Assembly (NCBI GenBank): GCA_019426215.1
Contig: CM033397.1
Coordinates: forward strand, 25,670,480 to 25,734,479
DNA length: 64,000 bases
Origin: Buddleja alternifolia
Taxonomy: Eukaryota > Streptophyta > Magnoliopsida > Lamiales > Scrophulariaceae
Reading direction: 5' to 3'
The notes below the pieces were generated by a model that ran no database searches, had not been told where the DNA came from, and saw only the letters and a list, made by a program, of their open reading frames with translations. Shown here one piece after another: positions 44,324-53,178 of this stretch. The position numbers were made by a program, and so were the translations under genes. Each line of letters starts with the position of its first letter. The stretch's first letter is position 1.

Positions 44324-45785
44324 ATGGCACCCAAAGCTTCAAAATCTTCCAAAACAGCAACTTCTGCTATCGGAAAACCTTCCCGTGCTGAGAAACCAGT
44401 GACGGTTAACGCCGGATTTTTGGTTAACTGGGATTATCTTTTTGATAACCAGAACTTCCCTCTTCGAACGATTCTCCCACTCGTTCAAGAATCTGGTTTG
44501 AGAGACATGCTTACTACTACTTACAACTACTTTGAAGAAGAATCTCTTTACTTTTTCAATAATGGTAAAATTTCTGAAGACGACAATTTCATATCCTGCG
44601 TCTTCCCTTCTGCTAAAGAGACCTTTGTTCTCACTCCCTCTCTGATTTCTTCACTACTAAATCTCCCGAATCATGGAAGTGAGGTAGAACATGTGAACCT
44701 CAGAGATGCTACCAAAGTCTGGGCGTTGATCAAGAAAGACGATGTTAACGCCGCGTATGAGCCAAACTTCAGGAAGAATGATATGAAGGGCGAATACGTC
44801 ATCCTCGCTGATATTTGTTCAAAGATTATTGAATGCAGAAAAGGCACATTTGACAAAATCACCAACATTCAATACAAAATGATGGTAGCCATCCTGACCA
44901 AGTTAAAAGTTAACTGGTCTCTCTACGTTTTTAATCGCTTCAAGGCAGCGATGGCTAAGTCTGTCAATCCCAAGCCTTACGGGATTGTGCTAAGTCGTAT
45001 TTTTTGCGCTTGCGGATATACGCAATCTTTTGGCAAAAAGATTCCAGCGACCAAATTTTATGGAAAGAAAATGATAAGCGAGCTTCTTCACCCGCGAAAA
45101 CCTGGCGGAGCAGCGGTTCCTAAAGAACTGCGTGAGCGACTTCCAGCCGAAGGAGTTGTTCGCAGTGATGATGAAGATCAAGCGTCTTCTTCATCATCGT
45201 CCTCTTCATCAGAAGAAGAAGTGGTGGTCAAGCGACCTAAGAGAAAGATCATTCTCAAAGTCACTGAGCCATCCAAGCCTGCAAAGAAACAAAAGCCTGA
45301 TCTTAAGAAGAAGAAGCCGGACCCCAAAAAGAAACAAAAGATCCCTTCTCCTTCTCCCTCTCCTAAATCTCCATCTCCTCCTCCAGCGTTTATCTTTCCC
45401 GTTCCCGAGGAAGAAGAAGCCGTAGAAGAAGAAGTACCGCTTGCACGAAGGCGGACTCCTTTCTCTACTCCCGCAGTATCCTCTAGCGCTCCATCAAATC
45501 CAGCGCTTAGAGAATCAGCTAGTGCTTCTTTCTCTGACGCTGTTCCCAAAGTCAGCTCAGATCCTCCAGCCGCTACTCAATCTGAGAGGCTTTCAAATGT
45601 TCAGGCACCTTATGCAGCCGATATTCAATATGTTCTCAACACGCTTGAAGAACTAAACATCCCTATTCGTGCTGATCCGATAACTTCTTTTATCAATTTA
45701 GACCCCGAAGAAGAAGTCTAGGAGCCTGAGGAAATTGCTCAAGAAACAAATCAAGCGACTGAAAAAGTCGATGATATTCCTCAGG
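44324..45785 (+). pseudogene. RT5 env-like gene, exon 1
   Basis: The start chosen is the ATG at 44324 (MAPKASKSSKTATSAIG), supported by the matching ATG of RT2 at 56521; the ATG at 44126 is not conserved. Residues 30-270 form a folded-looking domain (VNWDYLFDNQNFPLRTILPL, FRKNDMKGEYVILADICSKI, YKMMVAILTKLKVNWSLYVF, KPYGIVLSRIFCACGY). It resembles proteins grouped as 'putative plant transposon protein'. A Ser-run, acidic and Lys/Pro-rich tract follows (SSSSSSSSEEE, KKKKPDPKKKQK). An in-frame TAG at 45719 interrupts the exon 22 codons before its end; RT2 has TCG there. No signal peptide or membrane segment is obvious, so 'env-like' describes position, not function. Confidence 0.8.
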
Positions 45786-45867
45786 GTAAGCGATGTAGTC
45801 TTTTGTTTGTAATTTCTACTTCGTAGAAATTTTTGCTTGCTTTTCTCAAATCGCTTACATGTATCAG
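45786..45867 (+). other. Intron in RT5 env-like gene (82 bp, GT-AG)
   Basis: Donor CAGG|GTAAGC and acceptor TGTATCAG|CTC. Exon 1 ends in codon phase 1 and exon 2 supplies the other two bases; joining them moves reading from one frame to the frame of the long downstream ORF, with a total of 4233 nt, divisible by three. RT2 has a comparable segment (57975-58053) with the donor GT changed to CT. A hairpin with arms AATTTCTAC and GTAGAAATT lies inside. Confidence 0.75.
45811..45831. repeat. Conserved hairpin inside the env-like intron
   Basis: Arms AATTTCTAC (45811-45819) and GTAGAAATT (45823-45831) with loop TTC. In RT2 the hairpin is at 58000-58018 with loop TTA. The stem is preserved where the surrounding intron has diverged. 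Confidence 0.65.
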
Positions 45868-48638
45868 CTCAAGCTGCACCTCAAGATGTACCTATCGCTG
45901 ATGCCCCTCCCCTCTCGGAGATTCCAGTTGAAATAGACGTGGACATGGCAACTGTTGTGGATATCGCTACAAAGGCATCACAAGTTCTTCCTGTCGCTGA
46001 ACCTTCATCAGCAAGTGAAGCAACTTTAAACGCTGAGCGGTCGATAGAAGTGGCCCCTATCCCAACAGAAGCTATTGCTTTTGTTCCTACGCCAACATGA
46101 CCTCCTCCTCGTGTCATTGATTTCTTCCCGCGCGGATACTCTTCAGATGTTGAATTTTATTATGCCGCCAGAGAACGTGACACTCAAACGCTTGCCGAGT
46201 TGGAAATCCAATTTCAAACAACTCTCCATCGGCCTGATCTTTCAGACTCACACAAGTTTGAGATCTTCGAGCGTTTTGCCGATCTTGGTCTGTACAGTTT
46301 AGAGCGTCTTCATTTACGCCTTGAGTATATTCGCCGACCAGCGTTCAACCGATCAGAATTTGACGAGAAGCGATTCAATTTCACCGGTCGCTCAGAAGAA
46401 TCCTTTTATCCTTTGCTCCAAAACAAGATTGTTTTCAAAAACCCCCACATGGGTGATTGGAACAAAGATCCAGATGAGGCAGATCTCAACAAGATAGGAT
46501 ATTCAGCTCTTCCTTCCATCGTCAACTCTCCTCACAACGCTTTATCTCCTAATCCACTTAAGTTATGGAAAGGAAAAGGACCTATTGTTGCTGAGCGTCC
46601 AAATCCGGTCAACTCATGGATAGAAGATGAGGCTCGAGAATATCTAGCCAGATTATGGGCTGAGGATTATGAAGAAGAAACGGAACGCTTTGAGAAATTT
46701 CTTGCCGCTAGAAAAGATCAAGCTAAAACAGACAAACTAGGGAAACGATGGATGATGAATACAGCTAGATGGGCTGAAGAATTTGTTCTGCATTTCTATA
46801 CCCTCGAAGAACTTATAAGATACCCGTTTCTTTTCAAGTTTGGGATAGAATACAGACGCCGAGGATATGCAACCTTTTTGCTTCAACAACGTCAGATCAT
46901 TGCAGGGAATGTTAGCGCTTTGCCACGATACAGACAACCAATCGAAAGCTACATTTGCCAGCAACTCGCCTTATACAGCCAGGGCGGACGCTACGTCTTG
47001 CATCCTCGTGCAGACTTTGTTCAAAGAATCTTTCCTGATCTAAACGAAGACGCTTCGTCAAGTAAACAACCAATTCTTCCCGGTCAGAGTCAGATTCGTG
47101 TTGATGTTTCAAAAGAACACGCTGAGTTTGCTGAGTTCCACAGAGACATGAGAGCAGTGTTTGAAAATGCCCAAGCGTTGGACAGCAGTTTCAATCACTT
47201 TTCTGGGTGTTACAACTTCAGAGGATATACTCTTCACCCCGTGCTCTTTACTGAATCAAACATTCAAGTGGCCAAGATAATCTCGCTGATTAGGCCAGTG
47301 GACCAAGACGCAGCTCAAGCGCTCATGCCGTTGATTTTGGACTTTTTCCACAGATATACTTCAGGGATTGCTTTCCCGGAAGATGTGCAACTTGCACTAA
47401 GTACCGAAGAGCGAGAAGACGCTATATTCTTTATACCGCAATCCAGCCTGATCAGTCCCCGGCATGTAATGGAAGCTCTTGGCCCCCTTTGGGTCATTAG
47501 CATTAGAAAACCTTCTCCTCCCCACATCCAAATAATGGAAGAAGACTCTGCTCCTACTACGGAAGTCGCTCAACCTCCTGAGGCTTCCTTGCCAGACTCT
47601 CCTAGCACCCCAGTAGTCGAGCCCCCAGCACTTGCAGATTCTATCTTGGATCACGCAATTGAAGAAGTGCACGCTGAAATTGCCCAAATGCCTGTAGAAC
47701 CTCTCATTCGAGATAAGAGCAAAGGCAAGGCTGCAGTTTCCAGTTCTTACGGACTTCTCCCGTCCCCAGAGTGTCCTTCTTCGGATTCCGATTCAGACAG
47801 TGATTTAGAGGCCCGAGATTTCAGAACCGCAGTACGGAAATCGCTTACCCACATCGAAGGTTCCTGTTCCAAGATCTTTGAAACTGCTGATAGACATATG
47901 CGAATAGTGTCCGATACACGAATCCGAGACATTGCCAACGCTTCAAATAAAAGCACCATTGCTATCATGAACATCATGTCCCCTCTTATTGCTGAGCTCT
48001 CCTCTGAATTCAATCGACACCTAGCTCAGAGTGCTTCGGCTGATGCTGAAAGACACGCTTCATCCGATGCTGTTGCTCAGAGTGTCGCCCAACAAATTGC
48101 TCTTCTAGTTGACGAAGTTAGACTTTTGCGCCAAGATGTCGCTGCTCTAAAGAACTCTCTTGATGATGCCAAGAAGGGGGAAAATACAGAAAAGCATCAA
48201 GCGTCCAAATCGATGTCAAAGACTGATAATAAAAATTGGCGATCAATGATGGAAGAACTAGTAAGCATCAAGAAGATGTTAACTAAAAAGAGAAAGCCAA
48301 GATATTATCTAGGAAGATATCCCCTTCCGGAATTGGACGTTGACTTCTTAGAAGGTATGGGATTTCAACCTTTTGCCGGACCGCTGAGACGACCTATCAA
48401 TTGGAGATCGTCAAAAGATCCAAGAAAAGATATCTATCATGATCTGATTCGTGAACTTGGAATTTCTCCAAGAGAGTGGACGGAAAGGTTGCTAGAACTT
48501 AATGAAAGCGCCAGACTTCGTAGGCATGATTACGATGAAGTTCAACATACGACAATGATTGACATTGATCGTCTCCTGATGGACTTAGCGCTAGAAGTTC
48601 TCCAAGGCGAAGAAAGAGCAAAGCGACAGAAAAAGTGA
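45868..48638 (+). pseudogene. RT5 env-like gene, exon 2
   Basis: It is open from 45868 to 48638 except for one in-frame TGA at 46098. Content in order: an acidic, Ala/Pro/Glu-rich linker (EIDVDMATVVDIATKA); a conserved block from 46300 to 47500 (LHLRLEYIRRPAFNRSEFDE, SWIEDEAREYLARLWAEDYE, WMMNTARWAEEFVLHFYTLE, FGIEYRRRGYATFLLQQRQ, ALGPLWVISIRKP); a Ser/Asp tract (SSDSDSDSDLEARDF); a coiled coil (AQQIALLVDEVRLLRQDVAA); and a conserved C-terminus (KRKPRYYLGRYPLPELDVDF). Counterparts occur in RT2 and RT4. The function is unknown to me, and no membrane-spanning segment stands out. Confidence 0.8.
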
Positions 48639-48861
48639 ATGAATTTTTTTTTGTTTTGTTTTACTCGCTTTTCTTTTTTGTTTTCAGTATAAATCATGTA
48701 TGCTTATTCTTTCAATATATGAATGATTTATCGCTGAAACATCTTGTTGAAGCTAATCTAACTTTAGCTAACCTTACTAACTTTTTGAACGCTAACTTAT
48801 ATTCATTTGGGCTTGTCTCTTTAGTAACTAGAGTTACAAAAGTTAAAGTCTTGACATCATC
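48639..48861 (+). other. RT5 3' untranslated region
   Basis: About 220 bp of T-rich noncoding DNA between the env-like stop and the polypurine tract. A similar stretch follows the RT2 copy. Confidence 0.6.
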
Positions 48862-48875
48862 AAAAAGGGGGAAAT
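48862..48875 (+). other. RT5 polypurine tract
   Basis: AAAAAGGGGGAAAT directly before the 3' LTR. RT2 has AAAAGGGGAAAAT at 60859-60871. Confidence 0.88.
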
Positions 48876-50383
48876 TGTTAGGAAATTTCATGTTAGATGT
48901 TTTGATGATGACAAGATAGGATTCATTGTTAGACCCCAAATAAAATGTAAGTTTATATTTTCTTTAGATCATTGTTTAAGCGTTTGAAAGTTTGTAATTT
49001 TGTTTAGGCTTGTAATTTTTATCTTTGTAGATCTTAGACTAAGTCTTAGTAACTGAATCGCTAGTAGAATTCTAGGTGAGTCTATTAGAGAAGAAGTTGA
49101 AGACCAGCGTCTGAAGTCAACCAGAGATGAAGATTTGTCCCTTAGCGTCCGTCAAACGCTAAAGGAACGCAGTTCAGGATATATGGATCAAGCGCTCAAT
49201 TTATCTCAAGCGATGAATGAAAGATTCACTTGAAATAAATCCTCAAGTCATGAAGGACTTAAATGCAATCATTCAAACGGACATTTATTTCCAACGGGAA
49301 ATAAATTTAAATGCATTAAATGCCTGATAAGAGCATTAAATGTGATAAGCTACTGTGACTTGTGGACAAGCCACCTTTTGACCAGACTGTCAGAAATTTC
49401 AGAGTTTTAGCTGCTCCCGTCCAATCGGATTCAGCGAATTTTCAGGAATGTCAGACTTTAGGTATGATCACGCGCCACGTGAAAGGCACGCTTCTACATA
49501 TGTCCAACGGACAGATCCCAAGAAATTACCTATAAATACCTTGCTCCAGAAAACCAAAAAAAAAAACAACAAGAATATACGAGAAAATTATTGCCAAAAA
49601 TCTTACGTACATTCTTTCTGAAAAAGCTTAGAAACCCCATAGCCAAAACCTTTCAAGCTTTTATCTACATTCCAAACAGTCACAAATATCTCAAACATCT
49701 TCCAAAGAAGAAATTCAAATTCCAACTGAGATATTCCAAGTTGTTTGATCTTCTCTAAAAAACAAACAAACCCTAGTGACAAACCTCAACCTTTCATCTG
49801 AGTAAGAAAAGTTGTTGAAACCTTTCAGGCAGTATTTCTGAGTGAGAGCAGCTTGAAGAAGACGATCTTCATTGGTGCTGAAATCTGTGTGATCAAGGAG
49901 CCCAAGATCATTTTCATCCATTACTATTTTGTAGAAGTTTCTGTGTGATTCTTTGATAATCATCATAGTAAATTCCTCCAAGTGAAAAAGGAGAAGAAGG
50001 ACATAGCTGGGATTACATCACCCAGTGAACCTTACAAATTATTGTGTCATTTATATTTTATTGTCTTATATTCATCACATTACATTCTTCTGAAAAAGAC
50101 AAATAAAATTGCAAAGCGATTAAACTATTTAAAAGAACGCTAAAAATCATTTCCGCTGTGCTAACCCTGATTAAGCGATCTAAGCGTTGCCCTACTTTGG
50201 TAAACTGCTGAAATCACTAAGTCTAAGTTAACTACGCTGAAGCGTCTGACCCAAGCGCTCAGCTTTCCAAGCGTTCAAATTTCTAAAGTGATACGAAAAT
50301 TTGTAAAGTCGAAAAAGACTTAAGGGTCTATTCAACCCCCCCCCCCCCTTCTAGACCCTTTCGTATGCCACTTGGGACCACCA
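48876..50383 (+). repeat. RT5 3' LTR
   Basis: 1508 bp, colinear with the 5' LTR. Visible length differences include the longer C tract at about 50336-50348. The TATA box is at 49530-49538. The right target duplication atttt follows at 50384-50388. Confidence 0.93.
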
Positions 50384-50388
50384 ATTTT

Positions 50389-51154
50389 GGCTATGGAGCT
50401 TCTATAAGCTTTTCTTGAAGAAAATAATTCAGCAAAGTTTTCGCGTGTTTCTTGTGTATTTCCGTATCTATTTAGGGTTTGCTGGAATGAAATATTTATA
50501 GGCAATTCTTGGGATTTGTCCGTTGGACACATGTGAGCGCGTGTTCTTCATGTGGCGCGTGAATCAGCCTTTTCTCTAACATTTCAGAAATCCTGCTGGT
50601 TCCCATTGGACAGGAGCAGACTAAAACTCTGAAAACCTGACAGTCTAGTCAAAAGATGGCTTGTCTACAAGTCATAATAGCTTATCACATTTAATGCTCT
50701 TATCATACATTTAATGCATTTGAATTTATTTCCCGTTGGAAATAAATGTTCGTTGACTGATTGCATTTAAGTCCTTCATGACTTGAGAATTTATTTCAGG
50801 TGAATCTGATACTGATTGCTGGAGTGCTTTCAGCACTTGATCCATAAATCCTGAAATAGTTCTTTAGCATTTGACAGTCGCTAAGAACAAATCTTCATCT
50901 TCATTTGACTTCAGACGCTGATCTTCAATTTTATCTCTAATAAACTCATCTAGAATTCTATTAGCGATTCGGTATCTAATACTTAGTCTAAAATGTACAA
51001 AGACAAAAACTACAAGCCTAAATAATATTACATACTTTGAAACGCTTATACATAATTTCTATGAAAGTATAAACTTACATTCTTTTCGGGGTCTAACTTA
51101 ACATAAGATCCTATCTTGTCATCATCAAAATATCTAACATGAAATTTCCTAACA
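50389..51154 (-). repeat. RT4 5' LTR, outer half
   Basis: 766 bp. It continues exactly where 36433 stopped (ggctatggag) and ends at the LTR terminus cctaaca. Together with 35677-36433 it makes a 1523-bp LTR. The right target duplication cacat follows at 51155-51159. Confidence 0.9.
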
Positions 51155-51159
51155 CACAT
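51155..51159 (+). repeat. Target site duplication of RT4, right copy (cacat)
   Basis: Identical to 21267-21271. RT3 LTR sequence resumes with gctctg. Confidence 0.9.
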
Positions 51160-52445
51160 GCTCTGATGATGGAATGCCAGTCAAACACTATGGGATATTG
51201 GGAGTTTGTGTCATAGATACATTGATGGGATTAGTGTATTCGAACATAGCTCGTAGTAATCCGATCACAGGAGTTTTTACTCAGTGATTGTCAATGATTG
51301 GATTACTGATTATGAAGGTATGCGTGAGCGTTAGACCTGAGGAGTTACGATAACAGTGTGCTTGTGATATTGGATTCTGTCACTAGAGTAGTTAGGCCCA
51401 ATTCACCCTTGAAAGGTGGGGTCGACCTCGAAATGCGTTCCAATGGGCAAGTAGCATGTGAGGTGATTACCAAGACGGAATTCACTGTCTCGAAAGTGAA
51501 CGAGAAGTATCCTATGCGATTGTAGGTAAATGAGATTTAAAGTTTCTAGCCAGAGCTGATGAACTAACTCATGTGTAGTAATCTCATATTACTATGATTC
51601 TTAAGCATAGCATCGATTCCTGTGAGTTTGACATTTTCCATGACTCTCACTTGATCGCGATGCGTCAGTGAAGGGCTTATACTCATACGGTATTCCTAAT
51701 CTAGAGGTTCGTAACGACATAGTCATTTCGTATTCGATTGGGCTACAATGTGGGGCCACGGTGCTGGCTAGGTGTCACCCACATCCTTTGGTATCATCCC
51801 ATTGCCAATTGAGACGAACCTAGAGAGTTGCGCTATAAAGGAATAGACGGAGAAATCAAGTCTTGTATTTGGAGGGCGTTTTGGTAATTTCTCCTTTGGA
51901 AGGAAGAATTAATTAATTGGACAAATTAATTTAATTGGTTGTTTAATTGGATTAAACAATGGTTAATTAAATTAATTAGTTTGAACATTTAATTGATTGG
52001 GTTAATTAAATAATTAAACTAGAATATTAAATGATTATTTATTTAATAAATTAATATTAATTTAATCAATATATATTAATTTGGATTAAATGTCAATTGA
52101 TTAAACTAATTGGACTAAGTGACTGGGTCAACATAGCCCAATTAATCGTCCAATACAGCCCATATGGGCATGTGTGTGATCCGGTGGGCTTAAGTTGGAG
52201 GATTTATTTAATCCTCCAACACAAGCCAAAGAACACAAGAGAAATCATAACTGGAATTCCTCCACCAGAAATACAAGAGAGAAAATTATTTTCTTCCAAC
52301 TCAGTCTCGTTTAGCCGCCTCGAGAGATTGGAGATCAAGATTTTCCGGAGTCCGTTCCTGCTTGATGATCTAAAGACGGTACAATTGAACCGTTGGAGAA
52401 GATTGAAGATTCGCGAGGATTAAAGTTGAATATGCGAAAAGGTAA
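51160..52445 (+). repeat. RT3 3' LTR, right fragment
   Basis: Colinear with the 5' LTR from 13843 to about 15125 and stops after GGTAAG. The last 56 bp or so, including the terminal CCTAACA, are absent. Confidence 0.88.
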
Positions 52446-52883
52446 GGCTCTGTATGGTTGTGTTTTTGAGAATGAATTTTGAGTTTTTATTGGAGAATGT
52501 GTATTAGAGAAATTCGTGTTAAAATATTAATTTTTTTGTTTGTTTGGATGTGTTTTTGGGAAATGTTTGGAAATTGTGTAGATGTGATATAAAGTTGATT
52601 GAATTAGTTATATATGTAATGATGATAGGAGAAAAAATTAGAATAATATTTTATTTATGATAAAGTAAGAAAGAGAATGTGTTGAATAGTTGAATTATGT
52701 AATTAATAAAGAGGGAGAATGAAGTGATTGCAATGATGAATGATGAGTAATTATATAAGGGAATGTGTAGTATGATTTAAAATTTGAGTATTTTCTATAG
52801 AATTTAGCTTGGAGTGTGCATTTTCATTTTTTGGTGATCCAAAAAATGAAAATGTTCCCAAAAAAAGGTAAACATACAAAACC
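52446..52883. mobile_element. MITE-like sequence at the end of RT3
   Basis: It begins GGCTCTGTATGG and ends CATACAAAACC, giving imperfect terminal inverted repeats (GGCTCTGTATG against GGTTTTGTATG, 9 of 11). It is AT-rich and noncoding. This resembles PIF/Harbinger (Tourist-like) MITE ends, but the flanks TAA and ATG do not form a proper 3-bp duplication. A strong internal hairpin lies at 52819-52854. Confidence 0.4.
52819..52854. repeat. Perfect 16-bp-arm hairpin
   Basis: Arms CATTTTCATTTTTTGG and CCAAAAAATGAAAATG flank the loop TGAT. Confidence 0.85.
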
Positions 52884-53173
52884 ATGTATTCATCTTTTCA
52901 TGATTAAGTTTTTTGCGTTTTTTATTTTGAATTTTTTTTTTGTTTTTTTTCCATCATAAATGTCAATCCAAATGTATTTTTGCCCCAAACATGTTTATAA
53001 TAGATAAATAATTTAATTTGGGTTGGATCTAGAACATTTATGATAAAAAAAACAACAAACAAAATTGAAAAAGGGAGAGTATGCAGAATAAAAAAAACAC
53101 AAGAGGGTGGTTAGCAAAAATTTTAACACAGGGGTGTTTGGTGCAGGTTTCGCTTATCAAAGGGGGATTTTAT
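52884..53173. other. AT-rich noncoding stretch with an inverted repeat
   Basis: Homopurine and homopyrimidine runs, plus an imperfect inverted repeat: ccatcataaatgtcaatcca near 52951-52970 pairs with ggttggatctagaacattta plus tgat near 53021-53044. No coding signal. It ends where the gcaac duplication and RT2 integrase begin. Confidence 0.5.
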
Positions 53174-53178
53174 GCAAC
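53174..53178 (+). repeat. Target site duplication of RT3, right copy (gcaac)
   Basis: Matches 13549-13553 and stands at the start of the resumed RT2 coding sequence. Confidence 0.65.

Larger units (their letters stand above)
36434..50383 (+). mobile_element. RT5: near full-length SIRE-like Ty1/copia retrotransposon with spliced env-like gene
   Basis: 13,950 bp. LTRs are 36434-37935 and 48876-50383, with an intact primer site, gag, pol, a long env-like region and a polypurine tract. About 14 substitutions between the LTRs were counted by eye (about 1%). The env-like region downstream of pol, the large size and the RT sequence place it with the SIRE/Maximus group. Despite its youth, gag, pol and the env-like gene all carry breaks, so this copy is not autonomous as sequenced. 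Confidence 0.92.
21272..51154 (-). mobile_element. RT4: SIRE-like copia retrotransposon lacking RT/RNase H, minus strand
   Basis: The 3' LTR is 21272-22797 and the 5' LTR is 35677-36433 plus 50389-51154. The ends are TG/CA and the target duplication is cacat. Its own length is about 9.2 kb after removing RT5 and RT6. On the minus strand it has gag, protease, integrase, a deletion, then the end of the env-like gene. By eye the LTRs differ by about 7% over the first 330 bp. It belongs to the same LTR family as RT5, so RT5 landed in a relative. Confidence 0.9.
13554..53173 (+). mobile_element. RT3: Ty1/copia element with 1.6-kb LTRs, no recognisable gag
   Basis: The 5' LTR is 13554-15180, the internal region 15181-20986 and the 3' LTR starts at 20987. 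RT4 splits that 3' LTR, which resumes at 51160 and stops at 52445, short of its last 56 bp or so. The gcaac duplication at 53174 places the former end of RT3 at 53173. Only integrase, RT and RNase H fragments are recognisable; the leader is long and repetitive. By eye the LTRs differ by about 8% in the first 284 bp. RT3 is dead and looks like a coding-poor, non-autonomous derivative. Confidence 0.8.

Noticed and set aside
45811..45831. AATTTCTACTTC-GTAGA hairpin recalls a Cas12a-type CRISPR direct repeat
   Set aside because: It occurs once per element inside a retrotransposon intron, without spacers, an array or cas genes, in plant DNA. The likeness is chance.
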